Of a stretch of 64,000 nucleotides of DNA, positions 22,020 through 32,293 are shown piece by piece. Numbering within the stretch: position 1 is the stretch's first letter; each line of letters begins with the position of its first letter. Location: the NCBI GenBank assembly GCA_025642065.1, contig JAODUP010000008.1, forward strand, positions 1,474,605-1,538,604. The letters run 5' to 3'. The notes below the pieces were generated by a model that had not been told where the DNA came from, searched no databases, and worked only from the letters and a program-made list of their open reading frames with translations. The translations under genes were made by a program, and so were the position numbers. Source of the stretch: Paralvinella palmiformis (taxonomy: Eukaryota > Annelida > Polychaeta > Terebellida > Alvinellidae).

Positions 22020-23660
22020 TCGTACCGCGCCAAGTTCTTAATCAATTTCATGTATTAATATTTTAAATATCATGTAAATAATCTATTGGTTTCGCACTAA
22101 CAGCATCTTTGAGGTGAATTTCCGTAAGACTTAAGTAAAATCTATGACAATTAACTTAAAAGGGTAAAGCTAGGGAATTATTTAAATAATGATAATTAAA
22201 ATATATAATTATAATTAGTATACATATAATTGATAAAAGGTGATAAAGAAGTTTAAAGGTCCATAAACACAAACTAAAAATGTCATATTTAATAGTGTGA
22301 ATATAATATTTTTTTCTATTCACAAATCAATAAAAATGTATAGTCATCTACAGGTACTAGTATATGTATCTTTAAGTGCTTGGTTTATATATATATATAT
22401 ATATTATATATATATATTTGTGGGGGGGGGCGCGTGCGTGTGTGCGTGCGTGTGTTTGTGTGTGTGTTGGTTTATTACTGGGTGTCCTAACGGTCTTCAT
22501 GTCATGGTCGTATATTGTTTGTTTTTGAATGTTAGGTATAAGCTCAATAATTTGTATTAACACTATTGGCTTATCTTGCAAGATGCGAACTTGGTTGCTT
22601 ATCATTCAAATTCGGCAGCTATTTAAGTACAAATATAATTGTGTGTGTTGTGAGAGACTGTGGAAATTAAAATTAGCAGAGATAGCGATAGCAGAGATGC
22701 ATATACATTAGCCTACATGCGTATACATGCATGGACTAACTCTTTCTCACATACATACACACAGGACCGGATTTAGGCCACTCGACTGATATAATTTCAT
22801 TACGTAAGTTCCACCCCCGTGTTTAAATAAATAAATATATATATCTATAAAAAGTTGCATCAAAATCTAAATGGGGTACTTTAAACTTTTTCAAATTAGT
22901 TAAGAGGAGCCCCTTTAAATTTGAAAATATACAAATCTCCTGTTTTATATCTTAGAGCCTCTTGTCTGGAACACCCCCCCCCCTCACGTACACAAATAAT
23001 GCACAATATGGACCCCCTATTTCTAGCCTTGATCATGTCTTAAACAACCCTTGATCCATTCCCTTATTGTTGAAATTCGTCACGTTATTCCAATTTGGAC
23101 ACCAAGCTGCTCTCTTCACAATTGACTTTAAAGGCAATCTCAAAGCCACATTGCGCACCATCCTTTTTTTCTGAACAATGTCTACTGTATACCCATATTT
23201 CTGCTCTGGATGCCTACATTGCGTCCTCTACTCTGCACCAAGCCTGCCCTCTACTGGTGGATAGAGGGAACAATTTGTCACTGGCTGTTGTTGTTAATCT
23301 CAAATTGGTTATATGGATGGCTGATTATTATAGTACATAAGATGAGTACACATGCTACCAAAACATAGAACCAGCTGAAATCATGTCCCGTGGAGTATAT
23401 AATCACTCAAATTAAATAAAAAATGTTCAGTGTTTCCAGCAATTGAATAGATGTTGTACCATGTTAGAATATTTATCATTGCAGCGTTCATATGTGGAAC
23501 TTTACTGGGTAACATTTTACTGGTAAAGAATAATGTAAATCTGTTGTAGTGTACCAGTTATTAACGGGTATTTTTTAAATCTACATAAGTAATTGTCTTA
23601 GTACATTGTATGTTGTCCTCCCTCTCTCATTCCCAGTCACCAATTAGCAGTTCATTCTTA
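22020..23660. other. Intergenic; AT and TG microsatellites, no gene seen
   Basis: Upstream of the SNAPC3 start. (AT)n at 22386-22418 is followed by a G run and a TG-rich run to about 22468. ORFs across these repeats are artefacts of the repeats. Confidence 0.6.
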
Positions 23661-23661
23661 A

Positions 23662-23853
23662 ATGATGATGCTTGATGTTTTACGGCCACTTTTGTGCACA
23701 TAGTAGGCTAAATGGGTCGAGGGATCTCCAAAGGCAATGAAGCGAAATCAAAGATGAAACGTCCTTCAAGATATGCCCACGCCGAGATTCGAACTCGGGT
23801 GGCAGTGATATGTGGTCTAATGCACTACCAGTTAGACTCTCTACTCTGAGAAG
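23662..23853 (-). mobile_element. SINE family 1, minus-strand copy
   Basis: Inverted tail and body (GATGTTTTACGGCC, GCACATAGTAGGCTAAATGG), B box inverted (GAGATTCGAACTCGGGTGG at 23782-23800) and inverted A-box region (CTACCAGTTAGACTCTC). Moderately diverged. Confidence 0.75.
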
Positions 23854-24110
23854 ATGTTCCTGTATTAGGTTCAGTTATTTCAGTCATACAGTATTCACTG
23901 TTTATATATGTGAGACATGGTTAATTCAATTCCGGAATTGCTTAATAAAAAAAAAATATGAACGGAGAAACACAAAAGGCACGTATATCCTAATGCAGTA
24001 TGAACGCATATGAATGCAATTGACAGGTGAGTGTTGACCTCAAATAACAATAAACAATTTTGTAACAATATTAAAGCAAAAAGGTGGGATACATCTACAG
24101 TATAGGACAT

Positions 24111-24136
24111 GCCACCACCACCACCACCACCACCAC
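24111..24136. repeat. (CCA)n trinucleotide run
   Basis: About eight to nine CCA units, slightly imperfect at the right end. Confidence 0.9.
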
Positions 24137-24309
24137 TACCCGAAAATAACACTTTCCACAACGATGGTCTAAGGTAGTGTGATCTATTCCGAAACATAGG
24201 TACACCCCAACTATCAGTTGATGTTTGTGGGAGAACTGGTTGGCTATCCTGGTACCAGTATTCACGGCTACATTTCAGCAGCCGTTATAGGCAATCTCGA
24301 CCATTACCA

Positions 24310-24640
24310 GAAGTTTGGCGTGATGCTTACGTTATGCCATTCTATACAGAGGAGGCTGCCACAGAGGTGTTTATTAAAGACATTTGTCGCGAACACGCTG
24401 TTACACACTTCAGCACTTGCATGGACACTCAAATTATACTTGAACATATCCAGCAACGGTTTAACAAGCGTCACTCATATGATTCACAGCTACTGATCAC
24501 ATAATTCATTATCTGATTCACATGTTGACCGGATGGTCACGGTTGATGTAACTATTTTAGACCGAAACAAGGCGTTTGACACAATATCTCATGAAAAACT
24601 ACTGAATAAACTCGAGCACTATGGAATCCAAACGGGAGGT
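24310..24640 (+). pseudogene. LINE reverse transcriptase fragment
   Basis: The + strand reads WRDAYVMPFYTEEAA, then LEHIQQRFNKRHSYDSQLL, then VDVTILDRNKAFDTISHEKL followed by LNKLEHYGIQ. These are successive blocks of CR1/Jockey-type reverse transcriptases: the W-K/R-x-A-x-V-x-P-I-x-K block, the Q-H-G-F-R block and the D-F-x-K-A-F-D block. Frame changes and a stop intervene, and the copy ends abruptly. No complete domain. Confidence 0.6.
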
Positions 24641-25195
24641 CATATCACTTCAGTGACTGCCTAAAATAAATTGTTTGATCACGTTCCTTCTTTTTAAATT
24701 ATATGATGATAAAACATATAGTATATAAAATTTGCTTCATCGTAATTTATAATTTCTTAAAGACACAAATATAGTACATTGGTGAAACTGATATTGTTTA
24801 AATATTGCTTAGTATTATATATGTGACATGGGGCATTAGCAGTAATGCCACTCAGTATTGATGTTACACAAGTGATTCTATTATGTCTAATAAGTTACAA
24901 TGGGGATTCTAATATATCTTCTCGTCGGGTTCTGGATTGAAAAAAAAAAATGTTGAACCGCCTCAACATAATTCAATGTTGAACCATATTCAGTTGAGGA
25001 CCTACTTAAACTATAATAGACAAAAGTTTACGTCACTTTGAACCTAGTGAAAGATTACTTGAATTCCACTCTGCTTGAAGGTTGACGCTGCGGCAAAGCT
25101 TTCTGTGATAATTTCGTTACAGATCAGGAAATTAGCTGTGGAGATGATGAGCCCGAGTGGATGATGGCTCTTTAGTGGAAAGGCTATTTGGTTAT

Positions 25196-25468
25196 CTAGA
25201 TGAGTGTAGCGTTGTCTCTGTGTAGCTTAGCCAATGTGATGAGGGTGTGATTAGGGATTCTGCCTCTAATTTCTTCGTTTCTTTCTTTAATTAGACATGC
25301 CCAGGCTATAGTTCTGTTTGCTTGTGAGCTGGTATCGGTGTATATGTTGACAGTTGGTGTGGTGCTGCCATTGAAGTTAGCATTTCTGATGTTGGCGGAT
25401 ATTGCTGCTCCTTCTGGGTCAACATTCTTCTGGATTGTATTTTCCATGATTACTTGAATGGGTAGCAA
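25196..25468 (-). pseudogene. Possible LINE RNase H domain fragment
   Basis: The minus ORF contains TVNIYTDTSSQANRTIAWAC and EIRGRIPNHTLITLAKLH. This resembles the Y-T-D-x-S start and A-E-L helix of RNase H domains found at the end of some non-LTR polyproteins. The motif match is partial (the A-E-L Glu is replaced), so the assignment is tentative. Confidence 0.35.
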
Positions 25469-26026
25469 TCATGGTGCAGGTTCATTGGACCTTTGGGGCA
25501 TGATTGGTTGATTGACCGTTGGCCCAAAATGTTATTGTGTTTATATACATGCATTGAAACCTTCCAAATTTAGCGTCACCGTCAATGTGTTAATGTACGA
25601 GATGTGTTGTCTCATGTATGAAATTGTCTTCGCCGCTGCCTAAGTATACGATCTTTAGAAATAAGATATAGTTGCACTCTGCTTCAAATGACAACTTTGT
25701 AGGTTAAATAGTTACCAGCTTCTGGCCTGGCCGCAGGCTCCACCTGGTGATTAAATTAGTTTCCTAATTTTGTAGGTCGAATAATTTAAAGCCGCCAGGT
25801 TGCGCAACGTCATTTTAGAAAATAAAACGGAATGGAAACGTATTAAAAAAGTGTCTCTACCAGTCAAGTGAGTATTGTTTTTAAAGAAATTAAATAATTT
25901 TATTTGTTGACCCACGCCTCTAGGAACGCAGATAATAAACACAGGGAACTGATATATCGTTCAATCAATGAACAAGGTCTACATATTTATTATCATAATG
26001 CATCATGTTTATACAAAGAGTTACCA

Positions 26027-26233
26027 AGGGCGCCTCCATGGTCTAGCGGTAGCATGTTGGATCACAGATCACTACCGCTCGTGTTCGAATCCCGGCGTGG
26101 GCATATCTGAAGGTTGTTTCATCTTTGACTTCGCTTCATTACCTTTGGATGTCGCTCGGCCAATTTAGCTTACCATGTGCACAAAAGCGGCCGTAAAACA
26201 CCAATCATATATATATATATACATATCATATAG
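26027..26233 (+). mobile_element. SINE family 1 with clear target-site duplication
   Basis: Head GCGCCTCCATGGTCTAGCGG and B box GTTCGAATCCCGGCGTGGGC, then the family body (CATATCTGAAGGTTGTTTC, TTACCATGTGCACAAAAGC) and an AT-rich tail. The 12-bp duplication AAAGAGTTACCA flanks it at 26015-26026 and 26234-26245. This is one of the least diverged copies here and best defines the 5' end of the family. Confidence 0.9.
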
Positions 26234-26678
26234 AAAGAGTTACCACGATAAACACCTTCGAAGGTGCGGAGTTGTGGTCAACGGTATCAAATGTAGAAGG
26301 TGAGTCTAGAAGGATTAGGATTATTTTCTTGAAAAGGAAAATCTTAATCTAGTATTTAATAAAAACTGAGACTTCGTAAATTGGTATAAAAGAACAACAT
26401 TCTTTTATGTGATGAATTTATCACAGAAACATACAAACAGCTGGTAAACATTAAATAAATGACATTCATTTGTTATTCAATGAAAACAATTCGCAAATAC
26501 CATTTCATTCTTTTAATCAATGTCTTACATATTTCATTGTATGCTACTACATATTCTAATGAGTATGAAATAAACACGATGACTCGCCCTAGATCTACTC
26601 AGCCCTTTGCATACCATGACTCATTGTACTTAAAGATGTGTTGTAACTGAAATAATTTCTTTGTGTTGCTATCGTTAG

Positions 26679-26886
26679 AGCTCGTCGTCAAGGGGCAGTT
26701 CCAGTAATAGAATTGAGTGATACTGACAGGTCAAGCATGATTGGTTGTTCACTGATTGACTGCCTGAAGATTAACTATGAGGATGGAAGCGAAACAATGA
26801 TGAAGATACATATCGCTAGAGACTGGCTGGATGGTCGCCTTTTCTCTCCGAATGTGATGAATACGGAACGAGAGGAAGAATTATAA
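26679..26886 (+). other. Exon-like open stretch, possible terminal exon of an unknown gene
   Basis: A good acceptor (TTGCTATCGTTAG) is followed by 69 open codons to TAA: ARRQGAVPVIELSDTDRSSM, then CSLIDCLKINYEDGSETMMK and so on to TEREEEL. The composition is protein-like (acidic, varied, few repeats) and less AT-rich than its surroundings. It has no ATG near the start, so if real it needs an upstream exon; I found none I could support. It may be the 3' exon of a gene, a processed fragment or chance. No family recognised. Confidence 0.3.
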
Positions 26887-26999
26887 CTGTTTATCTAATA
26901 TTCAATTTTTGAATGTAGATAAACGTCACACTTCTTCAAAATTGATAACAAAATTCACCACCTGCTGTTTTATGGGCAACAGACCCCTCACTGTACCTT

Positions 27000-27335
27000 G
27001 CCGATGGTGATGGGGGCTGGTGCGTCTCGAGGACACTTGCAGCTATACCGGCGGAGGCTTTGGCCACTGGCATGTTTAACGAAGCTGGGTAGGTCTCCGA
27101 GGAGGGATCAGATGAAACCCAGCCCCTGGTCCTCCAGGTTGGGGGTTGGCCGTCGGGCTAACATCCACACCCCGTACAAACTAACATTGTTACGGAAACT
27201 ACAACATTGTTGTTGTCTTATGTCCCACTGGGGACTAAGAGGACTAAGAAGAAGAAGACTTCTCACTGCTTTAAAAAACAACAACGAACTGAATTTGAAT
27301 AACATACGAATTGATGCACGCAGAATCAAATAATA
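27000..27335. repeat. GC-rich patch, probably repeat-derived
   Basis: A patch with CCTGGTCCTCCAGGTTGGGG and CTAACATCCACACCCCGTAC stands out from AT-rich flanks. It resembles sequence I associate with ends of non-LTR elements in invertebrates, but no domain can be read. The 111-codon + ORF across it has low-complexity Arg/Leu composition and is probably not a gene. Confidence 0.3.
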
Positions 27336-27601
27336 ATCTTCATTATGATATACCCATTAGATCTGTTATAAAGTAATAAATACAGTATAGACATTCTTAA
27401 AATTCTTACTGTCATTGAAAAACGAACCCAACCCTTTCTTCTGTTGACTGGATATGGCAAATAGTACATAGAGATTAATTATTATTGTGGTCATTCTTCA
27501 ACTATCGTAGATGAGTCGTCCACGTACCAAGGAATTTCACGGGTATTAATTGGTGTATATGCATGTGACGTTTGAACTGACACAGTTATAAGCTTTCCGT
27601 G

Positions 27602-27602
<1 letters not shown>

Positions 27603-27634
<32 letters not shown>
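27603..27634. repeat. (TA)n microsatellite
   Basis: Perfect dinucleotide run of about 16 units. Confidence 0.95.
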
Positions 27635-27636
<2 letters not shown>

Positions 27637-27955
27637 AAAAAACGGCCATGACGTGAAGGAGAAATATTAATAGACAACTGGTAATTTAATTTGAGATAAG
27701 TTGATGTGGTCCGAACAGTATTTATGTATTGTGCGGTGCAAGGATAGAATTGTATTGTAATTATAATACGTCACCTAGTGCGATCTAGCTTTACCTTACT
27801 ACAAACTGATATAATCCTGTAACTAAGACCAATCTACCTTAAAAAGTACTTGAACTTTTTTAAGGATAGCGACTTATCATGTTAAGATATGACATTATAT
27901 TCGTGTATGAGTCTACGCATCCAAAACAATGTTGGCCTATTTACATAATAATTAT

Positions 27956-28290
27956 AATATGTGACATTTATATAGCACTCTATTCAGCTAGATAGCTGCT
28001 GTGAGGCACTTTACAATATCATTATCCCTGACTCAGACCTGTTTTCACCCAGCACACATCTCAACTCCCAAGGAAGCATACCACGCATGGTGCCATTATA
28101 GGCGCAAAGCGTTACTCAAACACATAGCCATCGCGTCCTGTCAGGTGCTAATTATTTTTATAGATGAGTGAACCAGTCGCCACATGACGGCATTGCAGCT
28201 CATAGAGCCTCGAACCCGCGAACGTTCGGCTACGAGTGCTATGCTCTAACTAACCGCGGTCTAACTAACTGCGCTATCACGACTACTGAA
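27956..28290 (-). mobile_element. SINE family 2, copy with tRNA-like head
   Basis: The body matches the copy at 10018-10255 (TTTATATAGCACTCTATTC, CATCTCAACTCCCAAGG, GCGCAAAGCGTTACTCAAAC). Beyond it, read on minus, 28290-28200 gives a tRNA-like head with GATAGCGCAGTTAGTTAG and a B-box-like GTTCGCGGGTTCGAGGC. The inverted AACTAACCGCGGTCTAACTA stretch suggests a small internal duplication of the head. Confidence 0.65.
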
Positions 28291-28875
28291 TGCTGATGAT
28301 AATACCTTTGTCTAAGTTTAGGTAATAATGTTTTCATTTTTTTCCCAATAACTGGTTCTAATTTAATATATAATTGACGGACTTGATCACGGCTTATATT
28401 GCCTGTGACATAAAATATATTCTTATATTTAAATGAACGTAAGTAGATAATACTCACGTCTTAGCTGTTTCAGTATGAGGTCAACAGTAACTGATTGATA
28501 TGTGTGTCGAAAGTTAATTTCCTACGTATAATGTTATGCTTAAAGTACAACAACAACAACAGCTATTACTAGTAATGATAGTAATTTGTGTGTTTGCTTC
28601 TTATTATCTCAATTTACATTTCTCTCAATTATTTCTTTTGACTTTCGTTTCCAGGAACAAAAATTTCGGTATATTTATATATGACATACCTTGGCATTTA
28701 TTACGTACTACGATATCTTTGTATGCCCGTTAAAACATGTTCTGATGAGATTAAAGCAAATCTACATAGAAATAATACCTTCCTATTGTTCTGGTTGGAA
28801 TGCCTAATAAAAATAAACATGTTGTAGTGCCATATAACAACAAAGTTTAAAAAATGGAGGGGGAGTTTGTGTATA

Positions 28876-28877
<2 letters not shown>

Positions 28878-28958
<81 letters not shown>
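28878..28958. repeat. (CT)n followed by (TA)n compound microsatellite
   Basis: About 20 CT units run straight into about 20 TA units. Confidence 0.95.
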
Positions 28959-28959
<1 letters not shown>

Positions 28960-29104
28960 CATATACAACTTATGTACTCAGTAGGGATATCAGGTTTTAT
29001 AATGCGTTGTGTCTAATAATTGTTCTTCTTTAGTGTACATGTTGTATATTATACAGCCTCTTTCACTCTTAATCTAGATTTATTACAAAGTCGTTGTTGA
29101 TGAT

Positions 29105-29215
29105 GAGGCGAAGTGGAAGACGAAACGCCCTGTTGACATAGCTCAGCCAGGGTTTGAACCCAGGTATTATAGATCGGTGGCCAGATGCGCTATCAATTAG
29201 TACACGTTAAGTTGA
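29105..29215 (-). mobile_element. tRNA-like SINE head fragment
   Basis: On minus: TTGATAGCGCATCTGGCCA followed by CTGGGTTCAAACCCTGGC, an A-box-like and a strong B-box-like pair at tRNA spacing. No acceptor-stem pairing, so not a functional tRNA. The body differs from families 1 and 2. Confidence 0.45.
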
Positions 29216-29518
29216 CATGTTTCAGTGCATGCATTTATTCATTTCCACTTAGTCATATGTGTTGAATTGAAATTTAAAATAAGATTATATGAATGAATGA
29301 AATCAAGCTAATATAATATTGTAAATGCTCTTCTTGTTATTAAGCATTCCTAAATGGGATTAGATAATTTTAATTAAAAAAAACAAAAATCAAGATTATT
29401 GATTATAATAAAATAAAATTTGGAAACATATTTCTGATAAGTGGTACGATACTTTTGTCAAGACAATCCAATTTCTATTTTTGGCGTCTTTTTGGTGCAA
29501 GTCGACTCTCTCCCTGTG

Positions 29519-29594
29519 TGCGTGTGCGTGTGTGTGTGTATATACGCACGCACGTACGCACGTACGTGTGTGTGTGTATGTGTGTGTGTGTGTT
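29519..29594. repeat. (TG)n/(CGTA)n imperfect microsatellite
   Basis: Alternating TG runs interrupted by ACGCACGTACG. The minus ORFs rich in Thr-His repeats are only translations of this run. Confidence 0.9.
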
Positions 29595-29800
29595 GAAATG
29601 ATGAGCAGCAGGTAATATTTACCTGTGTACGTAATGATATATATGATGTCAGTCCTTTTAACAGGGTCACACAACTTACCTTTAGCCACACACATACTTA
29701 CGGCCATACAAATCCGATTAACTATTACATAGTTCAGCTGATAAAACAACAGACGGCCAAATATTATTATTGTTATTATTAATAAACAAACTCAGCAATG

Positions 29801-30721
29801 TCAATCCGTTTCATCTGTGTCGGTAGTATCTGCCCGCTCTTTCTTCCTGTTCCGGTTAGCTTCCGGCTGTCGGTGTTTCCTTCTCGCCCTCTGGCGAGCT
29901 TCGACGGCTGTCACGAGCAGACTGTCTTCTCGGGTCTTCTCCTCCCGTCGCTTCTGGATCATCCTTAACTTCCTCGAGACGACGACGATTTGCTGAGCCA
30001 GGCGTACGCTGGCCGAATCAGGCTTGAAGAACGACTGGTAGGGGTTCGTCGACGCCGTGCCAGTCCACGCGTTCTGTACTGCCGTCGGCGGTTCATCGTG
30101 GCGCGTCGATTGCGTCTTTGCCGAAAACGGTGACCTCTCCGGCGACACGTACCTGAAGTTGGTGCCAATGATCGTCGTCTGTGGCCGGTCGACTTCACTG
30201 TTCGCCGGATCGGGGCCTTCTTTGCCGAAGCTCTGCGAACTCCGGAAGCCGTCATGTTCGGAGTGCGCCGGCGTGAAAAGGTCGCGGTTCCGCTCGAAGA
30301 AGCTCGTCACCTTCTCCTGGATTTCCGAGGTGGAGGGAACCTGCGCGGGCTTGGAACGTTGCTGCCGCGCGGCGGCCGCCTTCGCCTGGCCCGGCGAGTT
30401 CTTGGCCGCCCGCTTCTTGACCAGGCGGCCATTCTTGCCGATCTCGTAGTAGGACGAAATCTGCGCCTGCGACTCCTCGGCGCTGGGCCCGCAAAGACTC
30501 ATCCCGCTGATGCATTCGTCCAGCGACGGAGTCTTCACGCGCACTTTGTACATCTCCGCTCGGAGGTGGTGCATCTGCGAGTTGATGTGACAACGGGTTC
30601 GGTGGCGGTCGTGCGCCAGTTCTTGGGCTTCGATGTTCAACAGCCGCTGCTGTTCCCGGTTCGACGCCATGGCGCGGCCCATCGATCTGGAATTAAGGTT
30701 AAATCCGCAATTGGCCGACAT
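29801..30721 (-). CDS. Hypothetical 306-aa basic protein, single exon, in GC-rich island
   Basis: Not recognised. The start MSANCGFNLNSRSMG has G at -3; no better in-frame start is seen. Residues about 15-60 are likely helical (NREQQRLLNIEAQELAHDRH). Residues about 95-125 are very basic and Ala-rich (LVKKRAAKNSPGQAKAAAAR), and 185-225 are Pro/Ser-rich. Residues 235-300 form a basic helix ending in a bipartite nuclear-signal-like stretch (RQRARRKHRQPEANRNRKKE), followed by the acidic tail DTTDTDETD. No signal peptide or membrane span. The ORF is intronless and GC-rich, in strong contrast to all other genes here. Long ORFs in other frames over 30057-30787 are side effects of few stops in GC-rich DNA. 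Real gene likely; function unknown; a recent retrocopy or transfer cannot be excluded. Confidence 0.55.
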   Translation of the reverse strand: MSANCGFNLNSRSMGRAMASNREQQRLLNIEAQELAHDRHRTRCHINSQMHHLRAEMYKVRVKTPSLDECISGMSLCGPSAEESQAQISSYYEIGKNGRLVKKRAAKNSPGQAKAAAARQQRSKPAQVPSTSEIQEKVTSFFERNRDLFTPAHSEHDGFRSSQSFGKEGPDPANSEVDRPQTTIIGTNFRYVSPERSPFSAKTQSTRHDEPPTAVQNAWTGTASTNPYQSFFKPDSASVRLAQQIVVVSRKLRMIQKRREEKTREDSLLVTAVEARQRARRKHRQPEANRNRKKERADTTDTDETD

Positions 30722-31740
30722 GTCTCGTACCGGGTATACGCCGACCTAAAGACGAATTCGCTGGGGATCTTCAACGCCGCCCTATAGCGGGTCCGGGTCG
30801 TTGTTACGCGGTGATATCCTTCAGTCTTTCTAATTCGACGCAGCCGCCACAAAGAGCAGTCATTCTAAACGTGTTTACATCGAGGTCGGCTTTCGCATTG
30901 CTCGCCGAATAGTATAAATGGCCGCTTTATGTAACGCCGACTACAGAAAGTCGTTTCGCGTTCTTCTATCCTAATCCCTCTTATTCTGATCTATGCCGGC
31001 TATATAACCCCCGTTAATGGATTGTAGCCGCTGGCCAGTATTTTCAAGGCTAAGCCGGTTATATTGGCATATTACAGCGATACGAGCGCTGACTGTTGCC
31101 GGTTCGACTCAAAGATTCGTTTACCTTTTGCTATCCTCAATTAGACCAGCACGGTTTGTGTCTAGCCAACTGTAGACTCACCGGAACAGGCTTTTCTTTC
31201 GTGTTAATAGCACAACCTTCGAAAACGAAGCCGAACACACCTCTCTTTTTTTGGTCCGTTCTGATATCTTTCCATCTCGAGGTTGCTCTCCGTTCGTGAC
31301 AACGACTAATAAAGTCATTTCTACTCGAGAAATCTTTGCTAGAACGGTTCGTTTTCGCGCCGTGAAAACTAACTCATTGGATTTAATCCCTCTCACACAC
31401 GCTTTTGGCCGGCATATGTCTTTGTGACTCAGACTGGTGGGGATTAAAGGGAATTATGGAAAAGTTGCCGCCAACAAAACGACTATTTATTGATTATAAG
31501 CCGATTAGACCCCCGTGTCTTTGTTTAAACTAATGCGTCTTCCGCTATCTAACTAGCAGTAACCTATTAACTCTAAGCCGCGTATAAAGGATAGGCAGGC
31601 TGGGTTGTTGTGTTTTTCAATCTGAATTCAATAAGTGTTAATATGGCAGCCCCGCGTTGCCTTATTGACTTACAACCCATTAACTATGCCAGCCAGTGCT
31701 TTAAAGCGCCTCTATACTTATAGGCATACGTCATTAGTGC
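29801..31740. other. GC- and CpG-rich island of about 1.9 kb
   Basis: From about 29.8 to 31.7 kb CG dinucleotides are frequent (for example GCGCCGGCGTGAAAAGG and CTGCCGCGCGGCGGCCGCC), whereas flanking DNA is AT-rich with few CpG. The proximal half is the unknown ORF on minus. The distal half, 30722-31740, has no ORF I trust but carries TATA-like motifs on + (GTATAAATGG at about 30910, GCTATATAACC at about 31001, GTATAAAGG at about 31585). These may mark a promoter region. Confidence 0.65.
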
Positions 31741-32253
31741 ACTAAACATGGCAATATAATTATGTCAATAAAATATCAACAATAAAGATCGTCAGCTTAT
31801 CAGAAATCACACATCTGTGCTGGTTTTCTCTTCTGTATAACACATCCAAAGTTGTGTTTTTTATAAAGTAAGTAGCTGTATATAAGACGGGGTGGGGGTG
31901 GAGTGGGGGGTTGGACATTCAACGGAAGAAACAGTGAACCATCGGAGATCCATTGTTTCATTTTAATACATTTATTATATTATTTTTATTATACAATTTT
32001 TGTTAATGATGTAATAGCTTTAAAAACAGCCATTTTAGTTGCACTTCCGATTATATCAGCACCTGAGGGGAGACGATTCTGTAACCGATATTATTTAATA
32101 TATTTATTAATGCTGTTTGTTAAACTTCAAGTTAGTTGACTCATACATTGTCAGTAGACCAATAAAAGTAATTTTATTTAATATATTAAATGTCTGATGC
32201 ATCTAACTTTAGAAACGCCAGATAGATAACTCTAAAGCTTCATTGATCGGCGT

Positions 32254-32293
<40 letters not shown>

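Noticed and set aside
22297..22605. ORFs on both strands around 22.4 kb
   Set aside because: They span (AT)n and (TG)n repeats; the composition is repeat-driven.
26027..26100. Possible tRNA gene with A and B boxes
   Set aside because: The head is shared by many dispersed copies with a common body and target duplications, and lacks full acceptor-stem pairing; it is a SINE.
29396..29749. 117- and 77-codon minus ORFs rich in Thr-His
   Set aside because: They are translations of a TG/CGTA microsatellite; no unique sequence supports coding.
30057..30787. Plus-strand ORFs of 130 and 177 codons and two further minus ORFs overlapping the 306-codon ORF
   Set aside because: GC-rich DNA has few stops, so several frames stay open. 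The longest, most protein-like frame was kept.
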